From: Streptomyces sp. NBC_00341
Lineage (GTDB): Bacteria; Actinomycetota; Actinomycetes; Streptomycetales; Streptomycetaceae
Direction of reading: 5' to 3'
Assembly (NCBI RefSeq): GCF_041435055.1
Contig: NZ_CP108002.1
Coordinates: forward strand, 3,968,001-4,032,000
DNA: 64,000 nt
The notes under the pieces: generated by a model
What the model was told of the DNA's origin: nothing
The model's database searches: none
Seen by the model: the letters and a program-made list of their open reading frames with translations, nothing else
In this document: positions 1 through 8,822 of the stretch, in pieces
How the letters are laid out: every line of letters begins with the position of its first letter
How positions within the stretch are numbered: position 1 is the first letter of the stretch
Made by a program: the position numbers and the translations under genes

Positions 1-483
1 GCGTCGGGTCTCCTGGGCGTCGACCATGCGCTGGTTCAGCTCGCGCGGGTTGGCGACGGCGGCCCGGATCGCGTCCTTGGTGATCTCGTGGAAGACCATC
101 CGGTGGACCGGGACCTTGGGCTTGAGGACTTCCTGCAGGTGCCACGCGATGGCTTCGCCCTCGCGGTCCTCATCGGTGGCGAGGAAGAGTTCGTCCGACT
201 CGGCCAGCAGCTGCTTGAGCTTCCTGACCTGGGCCTTCTTATCGGCATTGACGACGTAGATGGGCTGGAAGTCGTTCTCGACGTCCACGCCGAGCCGGCG
301 CACCTCGCCGGTGTACTCGTCCGGCACCTCCGCCGCGCCGTTCGGGAGGTCGCGGATGTGCCCGACGCTCGCCTCGACGACGTATCCGGGGCCGAGATAG
401 CCCTTGATCGTCTTCGCCTTGGCAGGCGACTCGACGATGACGAGTCGGCGGCCGCCCTGTGCGGTCTCGCTGGTCGGGGACAA
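1..483 (-). CDS. topA: DNA topoisomerase I, N-terminal part (truncated by window edge)
   Basis: This is the amino-terminal 161 codons of type IA DNA topoisomerase I, which relaxes negatively supercoiled DNA. The Toprim domain is visible from the start: LVIVESPAKAKTI carries the catalytic glutamate and ATDEDREGEAIAWH carries the metal-binding DxD pair. I place the start at the TTG at 483 (protein begins LSPTSETAQGG) because GGAGAG lies 10 nt upstream and this matches the family start; an in-frame ATG at 516 would add 11 basic residues. The 3' end continues beyond position 1. Family assignment is near certain; the start is inferred. Confidence 0.95.
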   Translation of the reverse strand, partial: MSPTSETAQGGRRLVIVESPAKAKTIKGYLGPGYVVEASVGHIRDLPNGAAEVPDEYTGEVRRLGVDVENDFQPIYVVNADKKAQVRKLKQLLAESDELFLATDEDREGEAIAWHLQEVLKPKVPVHRMVFHEITKDAIRAAVANPRELNQRMVDAQETRR

Positions 484-832
484 CTTCGCTCTTCTCTCCG
501 GTCGACGCTCGGTGGGCATCAGGGCAGCGCGATCGCGCTGCCGACAGTGCTGTCGCTGCGGAGTGTGACGGTACAACCCGCCCCCGTGTCAAACGGCAAA
601 AGCCCGCAACGGCCACTCGAACGGTAACCCGACTTCCGCCTTTCCTGCCGCCCGGCCCGCTCGGTCCGCCGTGCGCGGGGCCGCTGCCTGCGGGTTTCGG
701 CGGCGCTGTGACCGCACCGCGGGTACCGGCGGCGGGGTGCGCGCGGTCCGGGCGTGTTCCGGGCCGGCTCCGGGCCCCGAGTGGCTCGCGACGGGTTCGG
801 ACACGCATTGAGACACGCATTCAGATACGCGT
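484..832. other. topA upstream intergenic region
   Basis: No convincing gene is seen here. It holds the presumed topA promoter on the minus strand and two adjacent palindromes described separately. The long plus-strand reading frames crossing it have no codon-position bias of their own. Confidence 0.6.
523..555. promoter_or_regulatory. Two adjoining palindromes upstream of topA
   Basis: GGCAGCGCGATCGCGCTGCC at 523-542 is a perfect 20-bp palindrome. It abuts CGACAG-TG-CTGTCG at 542-555. Both lie 40-72 nt upstream of the topA start, within the likely leader or promoter. They could be a protein-binding site or an RNA hairpin in the topA leader; the sequence alone does not decide. Confidence 0.5.
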
Positions 833-848
833 TCAGACGCGTGTGAAG
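801..848. repeat. Four imperfect 12-bp tandem units
   Basis: Units at 801-812 (acacgcattgag), 813-824 (acacgcattcag), 825-836 (atacgcgttcag) and 837-848 (more diverged). The stop codon of the small membrane-protein gene (833-835) lies inside the third unit, so unit gain or loss could move that gene's end. Confidence 0.7.
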
Positions 849-1030
849 CACCACACCCCGAGGACGAGGAAAACTACGCCGAACACAGTGGCGAGTACGG
901 TCGAGGCAACGGGGCTCACCCGGTACGCCACCGGCGCGCGATGCAGTACGCACGCCCCCGTCCACAGCAGCAGCGCGGCACCGAACAGTGCGAATGCTGT
1001 TCCGGCGAAGATCGCAGGTCCGCTCTCCAT
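833..1030 (-). CDS. Small membrane protein, two predicted TM segments
   Basis: A 65-residue protein that I do not recognise by name. It starts MESGPAIFAG and has two hydrophobic stretches, about residues 5-27 and 41-62, separated by a short basic loop (HRAPVAYR), so it is probably a two-helix inner-membrane protein. The ATG at 1030 is preceded by a purine-rich AGAGAGG. Third positions are strongly G/C. It lies 349 nt upstream of topA on the same strand and downstream of decayed genes. The length is below what is reliably annotated, so confidence is moderate. Confidence 0.6.
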   Translation of the reverse strand: MESGPAIFAGTAFALFGAALLLWTGACVLHRAPVAYRVSPVASTVLATVFGVVFLVLGVWCFTRV

Positions 1031-1301
1031 ACCCGTACGCCTCTCTGTCCCCGGCGCGGACCGGGGCGGACCGGGGGCGGGGGTGCCCGCAGTCGTACCG
1101 CGCCTTACGGCTTCGTTGCGCGCCGTTCCGGGGGAGGCTCGCACCACGGAGCGTCGGCAACGCGAACCCCGGGTGAACACCGGGACCGAGCGCAACGGCG
1201 ACCAGCGCGTACCCCGGCACCCGGCCCGAGGTCGGCAGCGAGAGCCCGGACGTCGAGACCGGCGCCTGCGGACAACTCACCTGCCGCTTCGGCCGCGTGG
1301 G

Positions 1302-1783
<482 letters not shown>

Positions 1784-1790
<7 letters not shown>

Positions 1791-1939
1791 GAGTGACACG
1801 ACGCACATGGGTACGGCCCCGGCCCTCGGCGGCCATCCCGTCCACGCCCGCCAGATACCGCATGCGGTCGAGGTGTTCGCGGGCTGATCGCGATCCGTGT
1901 CGCGCCGAGCGCGGGCTCGTCCAGTTCGGTCCGGATCAT
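1784..1939 (-). pseudogene. Regulator remnant (N-terminus, ArsR/DUF5937-like?)
   Basis: An ATG at 1939 overlaps the stop of the upstream methyltransferase gene (ATGA). The first 20 residues, MIRTELDEPALGATRIAISP, resemble the start of winged-helix regulators of the ArsR/DUF5937 type from memory. After that the frame turns into low-complexity Arg/Gly/Pro text and ends at codon 51. I read it as the head of a broken regulator fused by deletion to the permease relics. The family assignment is weak; the coupled start is directly visible. Confidence 0.4.
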
Positions 1940-3471
1940 CCGGCCGTCCGCCCTGCCGGGGGCACCGGCTCCAGGAAGCCCTCCTCGACCAGCAGCCGGA
2001 TGGCCTGCGGGGTGCGGTCGCGCAGCAGCACCGGGTCCTCGTTCATCAACTGGGCGATGGCGTCGAGGATCCGGCCGGCCGGCAGCGATCCGTCGCACAC
2101 ACCGGCGAACCCCGCTCCCACCGCGTCGACCTTCGTCGCGCGCCGCATACCGCGGTTCTGACGGAGCACCACGTGCTCGGGGTCCTCCGCGCCAGGCAGC
2201 CCGACCTGCTCCTGGACCACCTCGGCCGCCAGCGTGAAATGGCCGGTCAGCAGCGCCGCGTCGTCCTGTTGCCGCAGGTAGTCCTGACGGGCGAAGTGCG
2301 CCTCGATGGCCGGACCGAGCGGCTGCTCCACCGCGTGCGGCCACTCCTCGATCACGATCGACGCGTCTCCGGCGTCCGCCGCGGCGGACTTCCGCAGCGT
2401 GATCCAGCCGAACCCGACGCCCTTGGTCCCACTGGCCTCGAACTCGTCCAGCCAGGCGTCGTACCGCGCCGCGTACTCCGCCGGCTCCGTGCGGTGGTCG
2501 CCGCTGTCGCGCAGCCACAGCTCCGCGTACTGCGTGACGTCCTGGACCTCGCGCTGCACGATCCAGGCGTCACAGCCGTGCGGGACCCAGGAGCGCAGCC
2601 GGTCCTGCCACTCCTCGTCCTCTGTGTGCTGCCAGTTGGCCAGGAAATGGGCGTACCCGCCCTCGTTCAGCCGCTCGCCGGTCTGCTGCACCAGGGTCCG
2701 GCACAGGTCGTCGCCCGCCATTCCGCCGTCGCGGTAGGTGAGCCGGGCGCCGGGCGAGATGACGAAGGGCGGGTTGGAGACGATCAGGTCGTACGTCTCC
2801 CCGGCGACCGGTTCGTAGAGGGAGCCCTCGCGCAGATCGGCCGGGGCCGCGCCGGACAGGGCGAGGGTGAGCCGGGTGAAGCCGAGGGCGCGCGGGTTGA
2901 GGTCGGTGGCGGTGACCCGGGTGGCGTGCTGCGAAGCGTGCAGCGCCTGGATGCCGGAGCCCGTACCGATGTCGAGGGCGGTGGCGACGGGCCTGCGGAC
3001 GGTGATGCCGGCGAGAGTGGTGGAGGCGCCGCCGATACCGAGGACGACGCCCTCCTCGTGCGAGCCGATGCCGCCCGCGCCGCCGACGGCGCAGCCCAGG
3101 TCGGAGACGATGAACCAGTCCTGGCCGTCCGGTCCGCCGTAGGGGCGTACGTCGACGGACGCGCGCACCTCGCCGTCCGACTCGGTCAGCCAGCCGTCGG
3201 CCACGCATTCCGGCAGCGGCAGCACGGCGGCCGCCCGCCCGGCGGGGACCGGGCGCTGGAGGAGGAAGAGCCGCACGAGCGTGTCGAGCGGCGCCTCACC
3301 CCGGGTCGCACGCAGCGCCGGGACGGTCTCACTGCGCGCGAGCGCGGCGTAGGCGGGTGCGCCGAGCAGGTCGAGGAGCCCGTCGGCGGTGAAGGCGGCG
3401 GCGAGCAGGGCTTCGCGAAGCCGGGTCGCATGGTCGGGTGCGGGAAGGCTGGTCTTACTCACGTGACCCAT
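1936..3471 (-). CDS. Class I SAM-dependent methyltransferase (HemK/RlmG-like core)
   Basis: A 511-residue protein with an N-terminal all-helical region, a SAM-binding motif (ALDIGTGSGIQAL, about residue 165), an acidic TDLNPRALGF motif II, and the NPPF signature (VSNPPFVISPGA) typical of N6-adenine or glutamine methyltransferases of the HemK/RlmG group. The extended N and C domains match DUF7059/DUF7782-type actinobacterial proteins. The substrate is unknown. ATG at 3471 has GGGAG 8 nt upstream and is preferred to an upstream GTG/TTG. It precedes the decayed regulator and permease genes, with a 4-nt overlap to the former. Confidence 0.85.
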   Translation of the reverse strand: MGHVSKTSLPAPDHATRLREALLAAAFTADGLLDLLGAPAYAALARSETVPALRATRGEAPLDTLVRLFLLQRPVPAGRAAAVLPLPECVADGWLTESDGEVRASVDVRPYGGPDGQDWFIVSDLGCAVGGAGGIGSHEEGVVLGIGGASTTLAGITVRRPVATALDIGTGSGIQALHASQHATRVTATDLNPRALGFTRLTLALSGAAPADLREGSLYEPVAGETYDLIVSNPPFVISPGARLTYRDGGMAGDDLCRTLVQQTGERLNEGGYAHFLANWQHTEDEEWQDRLRSWVPHGCDAWIVQREVQDVTQYAELWLRDSGDHRTEPAEYAARYDAWLDEFEASGTKGVGFGWITLRKSAAADAGDASIVIEEWPHAVEQPLGPAIEAHFARQDYLRQQDDAALLTGHFTLAAEVVQEQVGLPGAEDPEHVVLRQNRGMRRATKVDAVGAGFAGVCDGSLPAGRILDAIAQLMNEDPVLLRDRTPQAIRLLVEEGFLEPVPPAGRTAG

Positions 3472-3606
3472 TGTGACGGCTCCCACTGACAACGGCAGCG
3501 GCCCGTCGGCCCATCGGGCCGACGGGCCGGTCGTACGACCGCCGGCCGGGGGTCGTACAGCTGCTCGTCCGGGTTGTGAGGGCGGCAGTGTCGGGGAGCC
3601 GTCCGG

Positions 3607-4293
3607 TTACGACTTCTCGCTGGGCGAGGCCGAGGAAGACGCCTTCTTCGCGTCCTTCGGGTCCTCGGAGCTCTTCGAGTCCTGCGAGTCCTTCGAGTCC
3701 TTCGAGGGCGAAGCCGACTTCGAGGTGCCGGCCGACGGCGATGCGGGGGCCGTCGGCTTCTGGCAGCCCTTCTGCTTGGCCATCGCGCTGCCGACCTCGC
3801 CGGACTGGAGCTTCTTCAGCGCCTGGTCACCGTTGGTGCTGATCTTGTTCAGCTCGTCAGCGATGCCCTTGAGGCCGTCGGCGAACTTCGCCTGGTCCTT
3901 CGTGTTGAGGTCATCGACCTTCTTCTGCAGATTCGCGTAGGCCGCGGAGGAGGCGTTGAGCTCCTTCACGGCTTCCTTCTGCGTGGTCTCGCCGTCGTCG
4001 ACCGGCGGCGGGCCCGCAGAGTCGACCGCCGAGCCCAGCGCCTTGTAGGCCTGGGAGATCTGCTGGAAGGCGGCCGAGTCGGTCTTCTGGACGTCGGCGG
4101 GCTTGCTGTTGTCGGCGGTCTGCTGCTGGATGGAGGCGTTGGCGTTCGCGATCTTCTGCAGCTGGGGCTGGACCTGGTCACAGACCTTCTTGGCCCAGTC
4201 GTTCACCTTGTTGTCGCTGTCGTCGCTGCAGCCCGACAGCGTAAGTACCAGTACCGCACCGCCGGACAGCGCGGCCGCAAGCTTCTTGTTCAC
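3607..4293 (-). CDS. Secreted small lipoprotein, function unknown
   Basis: A 228-residue lipoprotein. A lysine start (VNKK) is followed by a hydrophobic stretch and lipobox LTLSGC, so Cys22 should be lipidated and the protein held on the outer face of the membrane. The body is helical and Gln/Asn/Lys/Asp rich (coiled-coil-like), and the last 60 residues are a Ser/Lys/Asp low-complexity tail. GTG at 4293 has GGAAGGGA 8 nt upstream; the longer TTG start at 4311 would lie on that ribosome site. No enzymatic motif is seen. It is monocistronic, between the hppA gene and the methyltransferase. Confidence 0.8.
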   Translation of the reverse strand: MNKKLAAALSGGAVLVLTLSGCSDDSDNKVNDWAKKVCDQVQPQLQKIANANASIQQQTADNSKPADVQKTDSAAFQQISQAYKALGSAVDSAGPPPVDDGETTQKEAVKELNASSAAYANLQKKVDDLNTKDQAKFADGLKGIADELNKISTNGDQALKKLQSGEVGSAMAKQKGCQKPTAPASPSAGTSKSASPSKDSKDSQDSKSSEDPKDAKKASSSASPSEKS

Positions 4294-4483
4294 CGGATTG
4301 GTCCCTTCCAAGGCTCTCGGCCCCGGAACTTACACGTCGAACGCCCTGCATTTGGGCGCCCGGAGTCCGATGGGTGAGCTTTTGCAGCCATTTGCACCAA
4401 GCGAAATGAGGGAGATACAACTCACCCACTCGGCCCCGGCATACGGGAACACCTGATCGAACAAACACTCTGTCAGACGACGG

Positions 4484-4513
4484 ACGGGCGGAGCATCAGA
4501 ATGCCCCGCCCGT
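4484..4513 (-). terminator. Stem-loop after hppA
   Basis: ACGGGCGG-a-GCAT, loop CAGA, ATGC-c-CCGCCCGT: a 12-bp stem with one internal mismatch, about 80 nt beyond the hppA stop on the minus strand. There is no U tract, as is common for Streptomyces terminators. Confidence 0.65.
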
Positions 4514-4591
4514 GCGCTTCCTGACTTGGCGTCGGCTAGTCGCTCCGGCCTCCCGGAGCGCCGTTGACGTGGCCGACCGCCGCGAGCCGGC

Positions 4592-7027
4592 TCACTGAAC
4601 GGCCGCCGGGTCGGTCGGCCGGGCCGAGCTGCCTCCGCCCTCGCCACCGGAGTCGCCGTCGTCCCCCACGGCGATCCCGCGCCGCTTGGAGACGTAGACC
4701 GCACCGATGATGACGACGACAGCGAGCACCGCGACCACCGCGCGCACCCCGGCGTTCGCGTCCTCCCCGTAGCTGAACTTCACCACCGCGGGAGCGATGA
4801 GCAGCGCCACCAGGTTCATCACCTTGAGCAAGGGGTTGATCGCCGGCCCGGCCGTGTCCTTGAACGGGTCACCGACCGTGTCACCGATGACGGTCGCGGC
4901 ATGGGCGTCGCTCCCCTTGCCGCCGTGGTGACCGTCCTCGACGAGCTTCTTGGCGTTGTCCCAGGCACCGCCGGAGTTGGCGAGGAAGACCGCCATCAGC
5001 GTCCCGGTGCCGATCGCCCCGGCGAGATACGAGCCGAGTGCCCCGACCCCGAAGCTGAAACCGACCGCGATCGGCGCCAGCACCGCCAGCAGACCGGGCG
5101 TGGCCAGCTCGCGCAGCGCGTCCTTGGTGCAGATGTCGACGACGCGCCCGTACTCCGGCTTCTCGGTGTAGTCCATGATCCCGGGGTGCTCGCGGAACTG
5201 CCGCCGCACCTCGTAGACGACCGCCCCGGCGGACCGGGACACCGCGTTGATGGCCAGGCCGGAGAAGAGGAAGACGACCGCGGCGCCGAGGATCAGGCCA
5301 ACCAGGTTGTTGGGCTGCGAGATGTCGAGGCTCAGCCCCATCTCCCCGGCCGAGGCTCCGACGTCGTCGACCGCGGTGGCGATCGCGTCGCGGTAGGAGC
5401 CGAAGAGCGCCGCCGCCGCCAGAACGGCGGTCGCGATGGCGATGCCCTTGGTGATGGCCTTGGTGGTGTTGCCGACGGCGTCCAGATCGGTGAGGACCTG
5501 GGCACCGGCACCGGTCACATCACCGGACATCTCAGCGATGCCCTGGGCGTTGTCGGAAACCGGGCCGAAGGTGTCCATGGCGACGATGACCCCGACGGTC
5601 GTGAGCAGGCCGGTCCCGGCCAGTGCCACCGCGAAGAGCGCCAGCATGATCGACGTACCGCCGAGCAGGAACGCCCCGTAGACACCGAGCCCGATCAGCA
5701 GCGCGGTGTAGACGGCGGACTCCAGACCGATGGAGATACCGGCGAGTACGACGGTGGCCGGTCCGGTCAGCGAGGACTTGCCGATGTCCCTGACCGGACG
5801 TCGGTTGGTCTCGGTGAAATAGCCCGTGAGCTGCTGGATCAGGGCTGCCAGCACGATGCCGATGGCAACGGCGACCAGCGCGAACACCCGCGGGTCCCCG
5901 CCGTGCGAGGTGATGGACTCATCGGTGACACCGTCCAGATCCGCGTAGGTGGACGGCAGATAGACGAAGACCGCCACGGCCACCAGAACGAGCGAGATGA
6001 CCGCCGAGATGAAGAAACCGCGGTTGATGGCGGTCATCCCACTGCGGTCGCTGCGGCGCGGCGCGACCGCGAAGACGCCGATCATCGCGGTGATCACACC
6101 GATCGCCGGCACGATGAGCGGGAAGGCCAGTCCCGCGTCACCGAACGCGGCCTTGCCGAGGATGAGCGCGGCGACCAGCGTCACGGCGTACGACTCGAAG
6201 AGGTCGGCCGCCATGCCCGCGCAGTCCCCGACGTTGTCGCCCACGTTGTCCGCGATGGTGGCCGCGTTGCGCGGATCGTCCTCCGGAATGCCCTGTTCCA
6301 CCTTGCCGACCAGGTCCGCGCCGACGTCGGCCGCCTTGGTGAAGATGCCTCCACCGACCCTCATGAACATCGCGATCAGCGCCGCTCCGAGCCCGAAGCC
6401 CTCCAGCACCTTGGGCGCGTCCGCGGCGTAGCCGAGCACCACGCAGGAGGCGCCCAGGAGCCCGAGGCCCACGGTGATCATGCCGACCACACCCCCGGTA
6501 CGGAATGCGATCTTCATTGCTTTGTGCGAAACGGCGGTGAGATCCTTTTCCGGTTCGCCTTCCGCGGGAGTCGCCTCACGCGCGGCGGCGGCCACCCGCA
6601 CATTGCTCCGTACGGCGAGCCGCATCCCGATGTATCCGGTGGCCGCCGAGAAAAGCGCACCGACCAGGAAGAACACCGAACGCCCTGCGCGCTGCGACCA
6701 GTTGTCGGCCGGAAGCAGGAAGAGCAGGAAGAATACGACGACGGCGAAGATGCCTACGGTTCGCAACTGCCGGGCCAGATAGGCGTTCGCGCCTTCCTGG
6801 ACGGCCGCCGCGATCTCCTTCATGCGATCGGTGCCCTCACCGGCCGCCAGCACCTGGCGAGCCAGCAGCTGGGCTACCAGCAGTGCCGCGACGGCGACGA
6901 CCGCGACGACGATCACGATGACACGGTTGTCATCGGTGAGCACCGCTGCCGCGAGAGTGGTGGGTGGGTCGGAAAGTGCGGAAAACTGCGTCAGTTCTGC
7001 CAGTGGTGTGGTGCCGAACCCCGCCAT
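4592..7027 (-). CDS. hppA: Membrane-bound proton-pumping inorganic pyrophosphatase
   Basis: An 811-residue polytopic protein that couples hydrolysis of pyrophosphate to proton export across the membrane. The substrate motif GADLVGKVE, the acidic DNVGDNVGDCAGMAADLFES and the late acidic loop GDTVGDPFKDTAGPAINPLL are all intact. The discriminating segment reads GNTTKAITKG; the lysine after GNTT is the K+-independent signature, so this should be a potassium-independent H+ pump (family knowledge). There are roughly 16 hydrophobic helices. ATG at 7027 follows a perfect AGGAGG at 6-7 nt; the longer frame upstream is leader. The C-terminal tail is Asp/Gly/Ser rich. Confidence 0.96.
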   Translation of the reverse strand: MAGFGTTPLAELTQFSALSDPPTTLAAAVLTDDNRVIVIVVAVVAVAALLVAQLLARQVLAAGEGTDRMKEIAAAVQEGANAYLARQLRTVGIFAVVVFFLLFLLPADNWSQRAGRSVFFLVGALFSAATGYIGMRLAVRSNVRVAAAAREATPAEGEPEKDLTAVSHKAMKIAFRTGGVVGMITVGLGLLGASCVVLGYAADAPKVLEGFGLGAALIAMFMRVGGGIFTKAADVGADLVGKVEQGIPEDDPRNAATIADNVGDNVGDCAGMAADLFESYAVTLVAALILGKAAFGDAGLAFPLIVPAIGVITAMIGVFAVAPRRSDRSGMTAINRGFFISAVISLVLVAVAVFVYLPSTYADLDGVTDESITSHGGDPRVFALVAVAIGIVLAALIQQLTGYFTETNRRPVRDIGKSSLTGPATVVLAGISIGLESAVYTALLIGLGVYGAFLLGGTSIMLALFAVALAGTGLLTTVGVIVAMDTFGPVSDNAQGIAEMSGDVTGAGAQVLTDLDAVGNTTKAITKGIAIATAVLAAAALFGSYRDAIATAVDDVGASAGEMGLSLDISQPNNLVGLILGAAVVFLFSGLAINAVSRSAGAVVYEVRRQFREHPGIMDYTEKPEYGRVVDICTKDALRELATPGLLAVLAPIAVGFSFGVGALGSYLAGAIGTGTLMAVFLANSGGAWDNAKKLVEDGHHGGKGSDAHAATVIGDTVGDPFKDTAGPAINPLLKVMNLVALLIAPAVVKFSYGEDANAGVRAVVAVLAVVVIIGAVYVSKRRGIAVGDDGDSGGEGGGSSARPTDPAAVQ

Positions 7028-7065
7028 ACGTCCTCCTTGACGCTCAGCGCTCAAGACGTGGACGG

Positions 7066-7071
7066 ATTGTA
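7066..7071 (-). promoter_or_regulatory. Candidate -10 box for hppA
   Basis: Minus-strand TACAAT about 40 nt upstream of the hppA ATG. The -35 region 18 bp upstream (CTGTTT) is weak. The surrounding 7060-7200 is unusually AT-rich, as expected of a promoter. Confidence 0.35.
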
Positions 7072-7232
7072 GGTAGCGGAACACGATCAAAACAGTGCGC
7101 GGTAAATGTAATTGACCTTCATCCACCGAACGGCAATTGATCACCTTCGCGGACTGGACCGAATGCAGTAATGGGGCAGACGCATTGTCCGTAGATCACT
7201 GATCAAGCAGGAACGGTCACGTGAAAAGAAAA

Positions 7233-7255
7233 AAGGCCCTGCTCAGCAGGGCCTT
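7233..7255 (-). terminator. Rho-independent terminator after the anti-sigma gene
   Basis: Perfect 11-bp inverted repeat AAGGCCCTGCT/AGCAGGGCCTT with one centre base. On the minus strand the stem runs into TTTTCTTTTC. It ends transcription of the bldG-linked kinase gene before the hppA promoter. Confidence 0.9.
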
Positions 7256-7345
7256 GAAAAAGCGATCGGCGGCGAACTCGCGCGCCACCGGGCCGGCCGG
7301 ACCGCCCCGGGACGCACCCCACTCAGGGCAGTACGGTCGCCGGTC

Positions 7346-7819
7346 TCAGGGAAGTACGGTCGCCGGCGTCTTCGGCCAGCTCATCCGGATGACTCCGCCG
7401 TCCGCGCCCGATCTGACTTCCACGTCGTCGACCAGACCGCTGATGACCGCGAGGCCCATCTCGTCCTCGCCGTCACCCTCAGGATCGGGTTCCGGCTCGT
7501 CCGGCCCCACGCCGGACGTGGCGCCACCCCGTCCGGACATGCCGGGTACGGAACCGTCGCTACCCGGGCCCGGCACCTCGTCGCCGACCTCGATGGAGAA
7601 GGACTTCTCCTCCTCGGTCAGGACGACCGTGACAGGAGCGGTGATGCCGTGGCTGCGGTGCAGCCCGACCGCGCGGCTGCAGGCCTCTCCCACGGCGAGC
7701 CTGACCTCGTCGAGCACGGCCTCGTCGACCCCGGCCCGGCGCGCCACGGCAGCCGCCACGAGGCGGGCCGTTCTGACGTGTTCGGGCTGGGCGCTGAAGC
7801 GGAGTTCAACGGTGGCCAT
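7346..7819 (-). CDS. GHKL/HATPase_c anti-sigma factor kinase partner of BldG
   Basis: A 157-residue RsbW/SpoIIAB-like protein. The N-terminal two thirds have the HATPase fold: EVRLAVGEACSRAVGLH is the N-box helix, with Glu and Ala/Cys in place of the usual Asn, and DEMGLAVISGLVDDVEV is the G-box end. A disordered Gly/Pro/Asp insert lies at about residues 95-120. It would phosphorylate and bind anti-anti-sigma proteins. ATG at 7819 has GAGGGGG 6 nt upstream. It lies downstream of bldG on the same strand, matching the known bldG-orf3 arrangement in Streptomyces. The weak N-box and long insert make its kinase activity uncertain. Confidence 0.85.
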   Translation of the reverse strand: MATVELRFSAQPEHVRTARLVAAAVARRAGVDEAVLDEVRLAVGEACSRAVGLHRSHGITAPVTVVLTEEEKSFSIEVGDEVPGPGSDGSVPGMSGRGGATSGVGPDEPEPDPEGDGEDEMGLAVISGLVDDVEVRSGADGGVIRMSWPKTPATVLP

Positions 7820-8175
7820 GCGATCCCCCTCGAACGTACGTGTGTGCACCCAGGTACCGGGCGGATGGCCCGGCACTCCTGGCTCTTCTCTCCGGCTCGC
7901 CGCCGACCGGCGCGGCTGCCCGGCATCCACCGGGCTACCGCCCGACGGATGCTGTACGGCCAGAGTTCAACCACTGACCTGACAACTGACAGCCGATCCG
8001 AACAGCTCGCGGCTGACGGCTGATCCGACGGCCGCTGACCGATCCGGCAACCGGCGCTGATCCGCCGACCGACGGCTGGTCCGATCGCGTGAGCGACCGG
8101 TCAGCAACCGGACCGGCGAACAGACCGAAAAATAGATCAGCCTACGACCGCCGAACGGGTGACGGACCGACCTCG

Positions 8176-8243
8176 TACCGATGCCGGTACCAATGCCTGA
8201 CCGATGCCGGTACCGATCGTTCCTGCATCGGTACCGATGCCGG
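8176..8243. repeat. Direct repeats and 16-bp palindrome in bldG spacer
   Basis: taccgatgccggtacc (8176-8191) recurs as ccgatgccggtaccgat (8201-8217). Then GCATCGGTACCGATGC (8225-8240) is a perfect 16-bp palindrome followed by cgg. All share the core ggtaccgatgc or its complement. Confidence 0.75.
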
Positions 8244-8352
8244 GCAGCCGAATCATCGGCTGCCGACAGGCCGCACAGACGACCGCCATGGCCCCGGCCG
8301 TCTTCCTCCGGAGCCGTCGACGTCACCTGTCACGGCTGCGCCCGCCACCGCC

Positions 8353-8374
8353 GGACCGGCCCTTGAGCCGGTCC
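8353..8374 (-). terminator. Stem-loop just after bldG
   Basis: GGACCGGC, loop of six, GCCGGTCC, 17 nt past the bldG stop. Published work on Streptomyces coelicolor describes both a bldG-only and a bldG-orf3 transcript; a leaky terminator here would explain that pattern. Confidence 0.6.
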
Positions 8375-8390
8375 GACCGCGAGCCGGCCG

Positions 8391-8744
8391 TCAGTCGGTT
8401 GCCTCGACGGCCTCGTCGACCGTGTTGTGAATCGGGAACACCTTGGTGAGACCGGTGATCCTGAAAATCTTGAGAATGCGCTCCTGGTTACAGACCAGGC
8501 GCAACGAGCCCTCATGGGCCCGCACGCGCTTCAAGCCGCCCACGAGCACGCCGAGGCCGGTGGAGTCGAGAAAGTCGACGCCTTCCATGTCGACAACCAA
8601 GTGGTAGCTGCCGTCATTCACCAACTCGACCAACTGCTCGCGCAGCTTGGGCGCGGTATACACATCAATCTCGCCACCGACCTCGACGACCGTACGGTCG
8701 CCACCAGGGCCGGACACATTGCGAGTCGACAAGGACAGGTCCAC
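8391..8744 (-). CDS. bldG: Anti-sigma factor antagonist BldG (STAS domain)
   Basis: A 117-residue STAS protein essential in Streptomyces for aerial growth and antibiotic production; it controls sigma factors through partner switching. The phosphorylation motif DFLDSTGLG places the target serine at residue 61. The sequence is nearly the textbook BldG except for an inserted SGPGG-like stretch at residues 10-15 that makes it about four residues longer than the 113-residue S. coelicolor protein (from memory). GTG at 8744 has GGAGG 4-5 nt upstream. It is transcribed divergently from the helicase gene. Confidence 0.96.
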   Translation of the reverse strand: MDLSLSTRNVSGPGGDRTVVEVGGEIDVYTAPKLREQLVELVNDGSYHLVVDMEGVDFLDSTGLGVLVGGLKRVRAHEGSLRLVCNQERILKIFRITGLTKVFPIHNTVDEAVEATD

Positions 8745-8822
8745 GGATCCTCCAGCACCTTGCTATCGAGCGGTCGCCCCTCGGTCTCCCCGGCGGAGCC
8801 AGGGGACGGATCGCCAGCCGCG

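Larger units (their letters stand above)
7820..8390. other. Long bldG-orf3 spacer
   Basis: 571 bp between the bldG stop and the downstream anti-sigma gene, with no convincing gene. It contains the hairpin after bldG and the direct and palindromic repeats listed separately. Repeated gacc/gatccg words run through 7980-8160. A 119-codon minus frame here is Arg-rich, low-complexity text. Confidence 0.6.

Noticed and set aside
88..627. Long plus-strand frame opposite topA
   Set aside because: It is the antisense of the conserved topA Toprim region and has no ribosome site.
4901..7072. 723-codon plus frame opposite hppA
   Set aside because: Mirror of the strongly biased hppA reading frame; no homology-like features.
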